Source of the DNA: RPRB01 sp035543115
GTDB lineage: Bacteria > Myxococcota > Myxococcia > Myxococcales > Myxococcaceae
Length of the DNA stretch: 64,000 bases
Reading direction: 5' to 3'
Assembly (NCBI GenBank): GCA_035543115.1
Contig: DATKKF010000063.1
Location: 4,849 to 68,848 of the forward strand
The notes beneath the pieces are model-generated. The model had not been told where the DNA came from. It worked only from the letters and a program-made list of their open reading frames with translations, and searched no databases. Both the position numbers and the translations under genes were made by a program. How positions within the stretch are numbered: the stretch's first letter is position 1; every line of letters starts with the position of its first letter. Positions 15,879 through 24,200 of the stretch are shown here, piece after piece.

Positions 15879-17020
15879 GCATCATCCTCCCCGGGGCGAC
15901 CATCGGCATCCTCGGTGGGGGCCAGCTCGGCCGGATGACGGCCATGGCCGCGCGCTCGCTGGGGTACCACCTGGCCGCGCTCGACCCGGACCCGTCGTGC
16001 GCCGCGCGCTTCCTGGTGGAGACCTGCGTCACCGCCGGGTTCGACGACGTGGAAGCGGCGAGGGAGCTGGCTCACCGGTGCAACGTGGCGACGGTGGAGA
16101 TCGAGAAGATCTCCATCGAGGTCATGCGGGCGGTCCAGGAGATCATCCCCATGCGCCCCGGGCCGGACGTGCTCCAGGTGGTCCAGGACCGCGCGCGGCA
16201 GAAGGACTGGCTCGCCGAGCGCGGCTTCCCGGTGGGCCCGTACCGCAAGGCGGCCACGGAGGACGAGCTCCGCCAGGCGGCGCAGACCTTGGGCGGACGC
16301 TGCTACGTGAAGGCGACCCGGGGCGGGTACGACGGCCGAGGCCAGGACATCCTCACCGGGCCGGAGGACTCCGCCCGCGTCTGGGAGCTCCTCGGGGGCG
16401 TGCCGGTGGTGGTGGAGAAGGGGCTCGAGCTCGAGTCCGAGCTCAGCGTGCTGGTGGCCCGGCGCCCCTCGGGTGACGCGCGCACCTACGCGCCGGCGCT
16501 GAACCACCACATCAAGGGAATCCTCGAGTGGAGCGTACTCCCGGGTCCGCTGCCGCACGCGGTGGCGAACCAGGCCGAGTCGATCGCCCGCGACATCGCC
16601 GCGGCGCTGGGCGTGGAGGGGCTGCTGGTGGCCGAGTTCTTCCTCACCCGGGCCGGGGAGCTCTACCTCAACGAGCTGGCGCCCCGGCCGCACAACACCT
16701 TCCACACCACCGAGGTGGCCTGCGCCACCAGCCAGTTCGAGCAGCACACGCGCTCGGTCTGTGACTTGCCGCTCGGGTCGACCGAGCTCATTCGCCCGGC
16801 GGCCATCGTGAACCTGCTCGGCGACCTCTGGACGGGGGACGCTCCGCCGCCGTTCGACCGGGCGCTGGAGATTCCCGGGGTGCAGGTCCACCTCTACGGG
16901 AAGCGGGTGGCGCGGCCGGGCCGGAAGATGGGCCACCTCTCGGCCATCGGGGCGACCCCCGAGGAGGCGCTCCAGAAGGTCCAGGAAGCCCGGGCCCGGC
17001 TGAACCGGCCGCCGAGGTGA
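15875..17020 (+). CDS. purK: 5-(carboxyamino)imidazole ribonucleotide synthase PurK
   Basis: ATP-grasp enzyme that carboxylates AIR to N5-CAIR, the PurE substrate. 381 residues starting with a GTG that overlaps the purE stop (GTGA). The N-terminal nucleotide-fold motif GILGGGQLGRM, the ATP-grasp KATRGGYDGRGQ and the late metal-binding element NELAPRPHN are present. The segment after it reads TFHTTE where many PurK have SGHWT/H, a minor variation near the active site. The stop codon lies inside a long palindrome. Confidence 0.95.
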   Translation: MSIILPGATIGILGGGQLGRMTAMAARSLGYHLAALDPDPSCAARFLVETCVTAGFDDVEAARELAHRCNVATVEIEKISIEVMRAVQEIIPMRPGPDVLQVVQDRARQKDWLAERGFPVGPYRKAATEDELRQAAQTLGGRCYVKATRGGYDGRGQDILTGPEDSARVWELLGGVPVVVEKGLELESELSVLVARRPSGDARTYAPALNHHIKGILEWSVLPGPLPHAVANQAESIARDIAAALGVEGLLVAEFFLTRAGELYLNELAPRPHNTFHTTEVACATSQFEQHTRSVCDLPLGSTELIRPAAIVNLLGDLWTGDAPPPFDRALEIPGVQVHLYGKRVARPGRKMGHLSAIGATPEEALQKVQEARARLNRPPR

Positions 17021-17037
17021 GCGCCGGCGCTCACCTC
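17014..17037 (+). terminator. 24-bp perfect palindrome over the purK stop, candidate terminator
   Basis: GAGGTGAGCGCC is followed at once by its exact reverse complement, with the purK TGA (17018-17020) inside the left arm. In RNA this makes a very stable hairpin of about 10 bp with a 4-nt loop. No T-run follows. The position, at the end of the uppP-purK run and before an opposite-strand gene, fits transcription termination; a protein-binding operator is the alternative because the DNA itself is perfectly symmetric. Confidence 0.5.
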
Positions 17038-17153
17038 CGGCGGGCGGCTGCGCATCTTCCGGCCGTGCAACGGTCGCCAGCTGACTCCGCGGTCCTCGCT
17101 GCCCTCGCGATGGCCGTCGTCCTCGGACCAACGTCGACGACGCCGCCCAGTCG

Positions 17154-17393
17154 CTACCCGGCGAGAAGGTCCCGGACGAAGGCCATCGCCCGCTCGTGGC
17201 AGAGCAGAGGATCGGCGAGGGCCTGCGTGGTCCGGAGCAGCCAGGGGTCCGTCGGAGCGCTCGCCTCGAGCTGCTCGGCCCAGGAGATGAGCGACTCGAG
17301 CGAGACGACCCCGTCGCGGTAGCCGGTCAGCATCCGGCGCGCGGTGTCGAGTGCAGCGCCTGCCGCCGACGCGCTCGGGTGTTCCACCGACAT
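17154..17393 (-). CDS. hypothetical protein, 79 residues
   Basis: A small frame from the ATG at 17393. The translation has a balanced, helical-looking composition (SLESLISWAEQLEASAPTDP, ADPLLCHERAMAFVRDLLAG) unlike the Arg/Pro-rich shadows around it, which is my main reason for calling it. It has no signal, membrane segment or known motif. It may be read together with the AraC remnant upstream on the same strand. Confidence 0.5.
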   Translation of the reverse strand: MSVEHPSASAAGAALDTARRMLTGYRDGVVSLESLISWAEQLEASAPTDPWLLRTTQALADPLLCHERAMAFVRDLLAG

Positions 17394-17551
17394 GGTCAGG
17401 TCAGGGTGTACGGCACGACCGAGGTCTCCGTCGAGGGCTCGATGACCGAGGCGCCGGTCCGGCCAGTCCTCCAGCGAGTGAGGCTCTATCCGGACTCGCC
17501 GTCGACGTTCATCGCGGGCCCGTCGGGCGCTCCGCACAGACTCGCGCGTGG

Positions 17552-17752
17552 GAAGGGACGGCCGGTGACGCGCCGGCGGTACTCCGCCGGAGTGCAGCCC
17601 ACCTCCCGCCGGAAGGCCCGGCAGAAGGCGGAGACGTTCGCGTGGCCGAGGTCCCGAGCGATGTCCGCGAGCCTTGGCGACTCGCCCTCCAGCATCGGGA
17701 ACGCGCGATGAAGACGAAGCTGCCGAAGCAGCGTGGAAGCCACTTCCAGGCA
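17552..17752 (-). pseudogene. AraC-family helix-turn-helix remnant
   Basis: A frame here encodes the second half of an AraC DNA-binding domain: LRQLRLHRAFPMLEGE, then RLADIARDLGHANVSAFCRA and FRREVGCTPAEYRRR, the classic second helix-turn-helix and end signature. I find neither the first helix-turn-helix nor an effector domain in any frame upstream; that space is taken by the start of the divergent hydrolase gene. No convincing start codon precedes it. A truncated regulator is the simplest explanation; an unusual mini-protein is possible. Confidence 0.5.
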
Positions 17753-17890
17753 CAAACCGGTCGGCCAGGCCGGTGGGGGGGGCCGCAGACGCAGGCCGTC
17801 GCGTCCGTGCCATCGCCACGTTGCACTTCGATAACCCGCGGAAGCGGTCAACCGAGCCGCTACACTCCGCCCGCCCGCGGAGGCCACCCC

Positions 17891-18778
17891 ATGCATCGGA
17901 GAACTTCAGCCGACTTCGACCAGGAGCTGCTCGATCTCTTCGACAGGTACGTGCACGGCGACATCGATCGCCGTGGCTTCCTTGAGCGGGCGACCAAGTT
18001 CGCCGTCGGAGGAGCGAGCGCGGCGATGCTCCTCGAGGCGCTCAACCCGCGCTTCGCCCAGGCCCAGCAGATCCCCGGGGACGACAAGCGCCTCAAGGCG
18101 AGCATGGTCGACTACCCGTCCCCCCAGGGCCAGGGGAAGATGCGGGGCTATCTGGTGCGCCCGGCCGACGAGCCCGGCAAGCTCCCGGGGGTCCTCATCG
18201 TCCACGAGAACCGCGGGTTGAATCCGCACATCGAGGACATCGCCCGCCGGATTGCCCTCGAGCATTTCATGGCCTTTGCGCCCGACGCGCTGGCACCGCT
18301 CGGCGGCTACCCGGGCGACGAGGACAAGGCCCGCGAGATGTTCGCCAAGCTCGACCAGGGGAAGGTTCGCGAGGATTTCGTCGCCGCTGCCGGCTACCTC
18401 AAGAGTCGCCCGGACTGCACCGGCAAGATCGGCGTGGTCGGCTTCTGCTGGGGAGGCGGAATCGCCAACATTCTGGCGACCCGACTGCCCGATCTGGCGG
18501 CGGCCGTCCCCTTCTACGGCGCCCAGCCGACGGCCGATGACGTCGCCCGCATCAAGGCGCCGCTCCTCATTCACTACGCCGAGCACGACGAGCGGATCAA
18601 TGCCGGCGCCGCTGCGTACGAGGCCGCGCTCGAGGCGAACCACGTGAAGTACCAGATGTTCAGCTATCCCGGGACCCAGCACGGGTTCAACAACGACACC
18701 ACACCGCGCTTCGACAAGGCCGCGGCCCAGCTCGCGTGGCAGCGGACGATCGACTTCCTCAGGAAGAACCTCGGCTGA
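17891..18778 (+). CDS. Tat-exported dienelactone hydrolase family protein
   Basis: 295 residues from the ATG at 17891, preceded by GGAGG. The N-terminus holds a twin-arginine signal, DRRGFLERA (Arg27-Arg28), then a hydrophobic stretch ending near RFAQA, so the folded protein is probably sent to the periplasm. The alpha/beta-hydrolase core has the dienelactone hydrolase triad: Cys186 in GFCWGGG, Asp233 in EHDERINAG and His264 in TQHGFNN. E. coli YghX-type proteins have the same arrangement. The natural ester or lactone substrate is not known. Confidence 0.9.
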   Translation: MHRRTSADFDQELLDLFDRYVHGDIDRRGFLERATKFAVGGASAAMLLEALNPRFAQAQQIPGDDKRLKASMVDYPSPQGQGKMRGYLVRPADEPGKLPGVLIVHENRGLNPHIEDIARRIALEHFMAFAPDALAPLGGYPGDEDKAREMFAKLDQGKVREDFVAAAGYLKSRPDCTGKIGVVGFCWGGGIANILATRLPDLAAAVPFYGAQPTADDVARIKAPLLIHYAEHDERINAGAAAYEAALEANHVKYQMFSYPGTQHGFNNDTTPRFDKAAAQLAWQRTIDFLRKNLG

Positions 18779-18841
18779 GGCGGCGCGTCTCGAGGCCTCT
18801 CTGCCGATCGCCCGCGCACCAGTACACTCCGAGGCTCCTGC

Positions 18842-19282
18842 ATGCGCACCCTGCTTCTCGAGCTCAGGTCCCGGCTGGACGACCTCACCGACGGTCTCCG
18901 CCACGTCACCGTCCGCCGGATGTTCGGCTGCGACGCCTTCCTCGCCGGCGGCGCCATCTTCGCCATGGTCTGGCGCGAGGGCCGCATCGGGCTCCGGCTC
19001 CCGGACGACCAGCTCCCCGAGCTCCGCGCGCTCCCCGGCGCGGACCCGTGGCGTCATCGCGACATGGTGGTCCGCCAGTGGGTGCTGGTCCCCGAGTCGT
19101 TCCATGACGACCCGGATGGGCTCGCTCCCTGGGTCCGCAAGGCGCACGCCGCCGCCCTCGCCCGCGGTCCGGCATCGGCGAAGAGGCCGCCTCGCGCCGC
19201 CGTGGTGCGGCGCAGCAAGCGCGAGGCTGGCGCGCCGCGCAAGCCGGGCCGGCGGCGACGTCAGTCCAGCAGGAAGGTGTAG
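18842..19282 (+). CDS. TfoX N-terminal domain protein
   Basis: 146 residues. The first ~105 match the TfoX/Sxy N-terminal domain: VRRMFGCDAFLAGGAIFAMV, EGRIGLRLPDD and a late WVLVPESF. The C-terminal 35 residues are very basic (runs of Arg/Lys), which suggests nucleic-acid contact. TfoX/Sxy regulates competence in gammaproteobacteria, but stand-alone N-domain proteins are widespread with no proven role. Its 3' end overlaps the tonB-like gene on the other strand by 22 bp. Confidence 0.82.
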   Translation: MRTLLLELRSRLDDLTDGLRHVTVRRMFGCDAFLAGGAIFAMVWREGRIGLRLPDDQLPELRALPGADPWRHRDMVVRQWVLVPESFHDDPDGLAPWVRKAHAAALARGPASAKRPPRAAVVRRSKREAGAPRKPGRRRRQSSRKV

Positions 19283-20004
19283 CGGTAGGTGATCTGCGCC
19301 GCGACCGGCTGGCCCTTGCGCAGGGCCGGACGGAAGCGGATGCGCTCCACCGCCTTCGCCGCCGCCTGGTCCAGGCCGCCGCCGGGCCCGGAGAGGACCT
19401 TCACCGTGCGGACGCGCCCGCCCTCGTCCACCAGCACCGACAGCACCACCGTGCCCTCGATGCCGCGGCTCCGCGCATCCTCGGGGTAGGGAATCCGGAC
19501 CTCGCCGATGACCGTGGGCTGGCTGTCCAGCTCGTAGAGCGGCACCGGCGAGGGCTTCACGCTCGACGGCTCCGCTGCCTTGTCCGCCGGCTTCCCGGCC
19601 AGGGTGTTCCCCACCGGCGCGTCGAAGCTGCCCGCGGTGGTGGTCGAGCGCAGGGTGAGCCCCACCACCACCGGCGGCGGCTCGGACGGCTTCGTCTCCG
19701 GCGGGGTGTCGTTCGGTGGAGGCTGGACCAGGAGGCGCGGGTCCAGCTTCGGCTTGAAGAGCTTGCGGATCTCCTTGGGGATGGGTCGCGGCGGCTCCGG
19801 CTTGGCCTGTGGCGCCGGCGCCGGCGGCCGCTCCACCTCCACCACCACCAGCTCGGTCACCCGCCTCTGCGGCGCCGGTGGGGCCGGAGCCACCGACAGC
19901 CAGAGCAGCACTCCGGCGTGGACCGCGACCGAGACGCCGACGAAGGCCCAGAGCAGCCAGGCGCGCGGTGACGCCTCGGGCGCCGGAAGGACCGCCTCGC
20001 TCAC
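19261..20004 (-). CDS. TonB-family energy transducer
   Basis: 247 residues. One membrane anchor lies at about 16-36, then a long Pro-rich spacer with Lys/Glu that can span the periplasm. The C-terminal TonB domain shows IPYPEDARSRGIEGTVVLSV, VDEGGRV and AVERIRFRPALRKGQPV. It passes energy from ExbB-ExbD to outer-membrane partners. The GTG start overlaps the exbD stop (GTGA). No TonB-dependent receptor is in the window, so its partner is unknown. Confidence 0.93.
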   Translation of the reverse strand: MSEAVLPAPEASPRAWLLWAFVGVSVAVHAGVLLWLSVAPAPPAPQRRVTELVVVEVERPPAPAPQAKPEPPRPIPKEIRKLFKPKLDPRLLVQPPPNDTPPETKPSEPPPVVVGLTLRSTTTAGSFDAPVGNTLAGKPADKAAEPSSVKPSPVPLYELDSQPTVIGEVRIPYPEDARSRGIEGTVVLSVLVDEGGRVRTVKVLSGPGGGLDQAAAKAVERIRFRPALRKGQPVAAQITYRYTFLLD

Positions 20005-20432
20005 GGCCGCGGGGACGCCGCCTGCGCGTCCTTCTCGATGTTCAGGGCGAACCTGGCGATGCCCTCGCCCTTCACCACGTCGATGAGGTGCATCACCCGC
20101 CCGTAGGGAAGCGACTGGTCGGCGCTGATGATCGCGCGGGTGTCGGGGTCGTGCTTCACGCCCTCGGCAACCCTGGTCCGCAGCCCCGCCTCGTCGGTCT
20201 GTGTGCCGTCGACGAACAGCGTGCCGTTCCGGTCCATCACCACGTTCACCAGCCCCTGCACGGTGGTGCCGGCGTTGGCCGCCCGCGGGAGGTCCACCTC
20301 CACCGTCTCGCGGACGATGAAGTTCGCCGTCACCATGAAGATGATCAGCAGCACCAGGACGATGTCGACCAGCGGGGTGACGTTGATCCCGGTGATCTCC
20401 TCGTCCTCGTCGTGGCTGAAGGACGCCGCCAC
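20001..20432 (-). CDS. exbD: ExbD/TolR-family biopolymer transport protein
   Basis: 143 residues from a GTG at 20432, four bases after the exbB stop with GAGGG upstream. The short cytoplasmic start is followed by a membrane helix containing the essential Asp in NVTPLVDIVLVLLIIFMVTA, the proton-conducting residue of the ExbB-ExbD motor. The periplasmic part has DRNGTLFVDG and an ISADQSLPYGRVMHLIDVVK element typical of ExbD. Its position between exbB and the tonB-like gene gives a full energising module. Confidence 0.95.
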   Translation of the reverse strand: MAASFSHDEDEEITGINVTPLVDIVLVLLIIFMVTANFIVRETVEVDLPRAANAGTTVQGLVNVVMDRNGTLFVDGTQTDEAGLRTRVAEGVKHDPDTRAIISADQSLPYGRVMHLIDVVKGEGIARFALNIEKDAQAASPRP

Positions 20433-20436
20433 GCCG

Positions 20437-21144
20437 CTAGCCCTCGACCACGCCCCGGACCGGCCGGGTCGTCGCGCCGGCGTCGGTCCGCGGATTCCGA
20501 GCCGCGGCCACCAGCGCATGGGCCAGCGCCGTGGCCCGGCTCACCCGGTTCTTCAGCGCGCGGGTGAAGAGGTTGTACGCCACCACTGCGGGGATGGCGA
20601 CCGCCAGGCCCACCGCGGTGGCCACCAGGGCCTCGGAGATGCCGGTCATCACCGTCTGCTGGATGGCCGAGCCGCGGATGGCCACCGCCCCGAGGTCGTT
20701 GAAGGCCTTGATGATGCCGAGCACCGTGCCGAAGAGGCCCACGAACGGCGCGTTGCTCCCCAGCGTGCCGAGGAACGACAGGAAGCGCTCGTAGCGCGGC
20801 CGCTCCGCCGCCATGGCCGCGGCCATCACCTCCTCCACCACCGCCGGCCCATGGGGGAGCGCGGCGAGCCCCTGCTGCAGCACCCGCGCCTCGAGCGCCT
20901 GCTGGCCCTCGAGCAGCGGCCGGAGCGCGTCGACTTCCCCGCGCGAGAGGCGCTGGGCGATCTCCTCGCCCCGCTGCAGCCGCCGGCCGCGAAAGAACAT
21001 CGCCCGCTCGAGCATCAGCGCCAGCGAGGCCACGGAGAGGCCCACCAGCAGCCAGAGCACCCACTCGGCGGAGGAGAGGGTCACCCGGAGCAGTTTGCCG
21101 GTGAGCCAGCCGACGTCGGCCAGCGCGAGAACGGTGAAGGTCAT
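20437..21144 (-). CDS. exbB: ExbB/TolQ-family proton channel protein
   Basis: 235 residues with three membrane helices: about 27-46, then the pair containing LGSNAPFVGLFGTVLGIIKAFN and GISEALVATAVGLAVAIPAVVAYN, the latter with the conserved Glu/Ala/Thr pattern of the family. It forms the pentameric stator around ExbD and powers the TonB-like protein. The start region is unusual: a 20-bp exact tandem duplication places a second ATG 20 bp upstream and no clear ribosome site is visible before either. Confidence 0.94.
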   Translation of the reverse strand: MTFTVLALADVGWLTGKLLRVTLSSAEWVLWLLVGLSVASLALMLERAMFFRGRRLQRGEEIAQRLSRGEVDALRPLLEGQQALEARVLQQGLAALPHGPAVVEEVMAAAMAAERPRYERFLSFLGTLGSNAPFVGLFGTVLGIIKAFNDLGAVAIRGSAIQQTVMTGISEALVATAVGLAVAIPAVVAYNLFTRALKNRVSRATALAHALVAAARNPRTDAGATTRPVRGVVEG

Positions 21145-21164
21145 GCGAGAACGGTGAAGGTCAT
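21125..21164 (-). repeat. 20-bp tandem duplication creating a mini-ORF before exbB
   Basis: Two identical adjacent 20-bp units (21125-21144 and 21145-21164) each carry an ATG and the first codons of exbB. Because 20 is not a multiple of three, the upstream ATG (21164) reads seven codons, MTFTVLA, and stops at a TGA that overlaps the real exbB ATG (ATGA). This gives a possible translationally coupled leader peptide. The sequence shows the duplication directly; a regulatory effect is inferred. Confidence 0.8.
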
Positions 21165-21257
21165 GGTGGGGCTGCCGCGGTCATCGTCATCAGAGCCCAG
21201 GAGAGGTTCGAGGCGCCAGGGCAACGCACCGGCGGACCCCGTTCATCCCCGGGACGG

Positions 21258-24200
21258 CTAGTAGTCACGCGTCCAGACGATGTCGGCCGCGCCGGACTTC
21301 GCGTCACCGTACGTCGCCTCGAAGCTCCAGCGGGGGAGGAACTGGTACTCCAGCCGGAAGGAATTGGTGTTCTCGTAACGGTTGGGATCTGCGCCCGCCC
21401 TGGCCGCGTATCCCAGGTAGAGCTCGTCGGTGAGGTACTTCCCGGCCTCCACGCTCGCGCCGTGGAGCGTTCCCTCCTCACCCCCCTCGATGGAGAGCAC
21501 GTCGAGGCCGACCTTGTCGCTCACGGCGCTCTTCAGCTGCGACGCCGCGAGCGAGCCGAGCACCGACACCGCCTGCGTCGAGCCGATCTCCGAGCCACCG
21601 CTCCCGCGCTTCAGCGTGGTCCGCCCGGTGGCGAGGAGGGTGTAGATCTCCGACTCGGTCAGCGGAGGCTCGCTCGACGGGACCAGCTGGATCTCCCCGG
21701 CCTGTCCCTGCACGTGCATCGACACCTTCACCCCCGCCTTCGCGTTGTTGTAGATGGCCGTGACGTTGAGGCCCGGCTCGGTCGCCGGGCCGCTGAAGCG
21801 CACCACGCCGTTCTGCTGCATGTCGAAGCGGCGTCCCAGCACGTCGAGGCGTCCGCGGAGGATCCGCACCTCGCCGAAGAGCTCCGTCTCCTCGCCGAGC
21901 TCGATGCGGAAGTCCTGGCTCAGGCCCACCTCGACGTTGAGGTCCGGGGACTTCACCCAGAGGTTCCTGGGGGCGTCGAGCACCATGACGATCTCGGTGG
22001 GCTTGCTCTGCGGCTCGAGCTCCGCGCCGCTCAGCACGGCCTCCGCCGTCGCATCCCTTGCCAGGAGCACCCGGGCTCGCTTCGGGTCCAGCGGCTTGCC
22101 GGCCTTGAGCAGGAGGATGTCATCCGGTCGGCTGAGCGGCTGGAGGTCACGCCGCGACTGGGTCGGCAGCTCCACGTGAGCCTCGGGGATGTGCACCTTG
22201 TTCAGCTCGATGGTCCCCCGCCGCGCCGTGCCGTCCAGGTTGGTCCGGAGGCTCACCGTCGCCACGAGCTGATCGTCGGTGAAGACCGGGAAGTCGTTGG
22301 CCTCGCCGTTGGCCTTCAGGATCCACTGCTGCCCGTTCCGCGTCCCGAGGGCGGTGAGCTTCAGCACGCCCGACTCGGTGCGCGCCTCCAGGTCGTCCAG
22401 GGAGATGCTTTCGTTGCTCGCGTTGAGTAGGAGATGGACTCGCTGGTACTCGCCGTAACCAGCGAGCCCGATGGTCCCGTCCTTCCACTCCACCCGCCCC
22501 TGCCCCTGCGGGCTGCCCACGGTGCCACCGGCCCGGGCGTCCACGTCCAGGGTGCCGGCCACCTTCCGCAAGGTGGTGGTGAACCCGGTGAGGAACGCCA
22601 GGTCGAACCTCTGCGCCACCACCGTGGCCTGGATCGGCGCCGTGGCGGGCTTCAGCCCGCGGCGGAGCGCCGGGTACGAGAGGTCCAGGTCCGCCGTGGC
22701 GTCCACGTTCAGCGAGCCGCCGTTGATCGACGCCAGCGCCGCGCGCAGCCGGCTCCGGGCCTGCTGGTAGTCGAGCTTCACCTCCGCTTTGCCCAGCGGC
22801 GTCTCGCCGCCCGCCCCGAGCTGCGCGGTCACCGCCTCGGCCACCAGCGTCGGCGCCTGGAGCGAGCCGCGGCCCTGCACCGTGGCCTCCAGCGTCCCGC
22901 GGAGCCGGCGGGCGAGGCGACCCTCACCCACCACGATGGGCAGGCGCGAGAGCTCCAGCGGGCCGAACTTCCCGTCCAGCCGCACCGGGACCTGGTCGAA
23001 GGTCCTTTGGGCCTGGAGGTCCGCCGTCGAGACGCCCACGTCGAGCTTCACGCTGGCCAGCGCGCCGTGGGCGTCGTGCGCCTCCAGCACCACCGCGATG
23101 GTCTTCTGCGCCTTCACCTCCAGGGTGAGGTCGGTGGGGTCCATCGGCGGCGTCAGGAGCTGCTGGGCCCGCAGCTTCAGCTCTCCGGTGGGCGCGCTCA
23201 CCGTGCCGTCGAGGGTGGCGGTGAGCGAGACCGCGCCCGACACGTCGCGGGGGAGCAGCCCGGCGTCGCGCAGCGGCTTGAGCTGGAGCCCGTTGATGCG
23301 CGCCCGGACCTGCAGCTCGGCCGTCCGGAGCGTGTCGGCCGGATGCGCCTCCGAGACCAGCCGGGCCAGCGTCCGGCCGACGGAGGCCTGGACGTCGACC
23401 GTCCCCTGGAGCGCGGTGCCCTTCGCAGAGACCGAGAGGTTCCCCCGCTCGGGGCCGTCCACCGCCAGCGTGAGGTCGGTCGGCGGCAGCTGCCGGTAGC
23501 GGAGGCCATGGGTGCGGGCAGCGGCCTGCAACACCGGGGCGTCGGCGTGGCCCGAGAGATCGAGCTGCAGCTCGGCGGTGCCGTTCACCTCGGCGCGGTC
23601 GTCATTGCACCCCCAGGCGATGAGCTTCGTCCGCACCGCGGTGCAGACCACCTGGGCCACGTCGAAGGCAGGCATCGCGATGCGTGCCCGCACCGGCTCG
23701 TGCTTGCGCCGGAGCAGCGCGTCCACCGGCACGTCCACGTCCGCCGTCAGCTCGGTCCCCAGCCCGCGCGCCACGAGCTGCGCCTTCGCCCGTCGGGAGA
23801 CCCATGAGCCGTTCCCCTTGAGGAAGAGGTGCTGCACCTTGCCCGCGGTGACGTCGGCCGCGTCGACCGTGGCCTCCAGCGATGGGTCGGCGAGGCTCCC
23901 CCGCGCGTGCACCTCGAGCGTCACCCGGCCGGCGAGCGGGACGTTGGGCGGCAGCAGCGCCCGGGGCAGCTTCCCCAGGTCGAGGGCCTCGAGCCCCACC
24001 GTCGCGTCCACCCGGTTGCCACGCTTCCAGCCCCCGAGGCGGATGGCCTGCTCCTCCGAGACCAGCCGCATCGGCTCGAGCTCGAGGTCGTTCGCCGCGA
24101 AGCGCAGATGGGCGGACTCCTCCATCGACCATGCCGCCTCGGGGTAGCGGATGGTGAGCGTCTCCATCTCGATGCCCCGGCGGTCCTCGTCCATCGTCCC

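Noticed and set aside
22434..23807. Plus-strand frames across tamB (also 23829-25403 and 25831-27837)
   Set aside because: Antisense to tamB and tamA, whose start, end and domain features are consistent; the antisense products are Arg/His/Gln/Glu-rich and match nothing.
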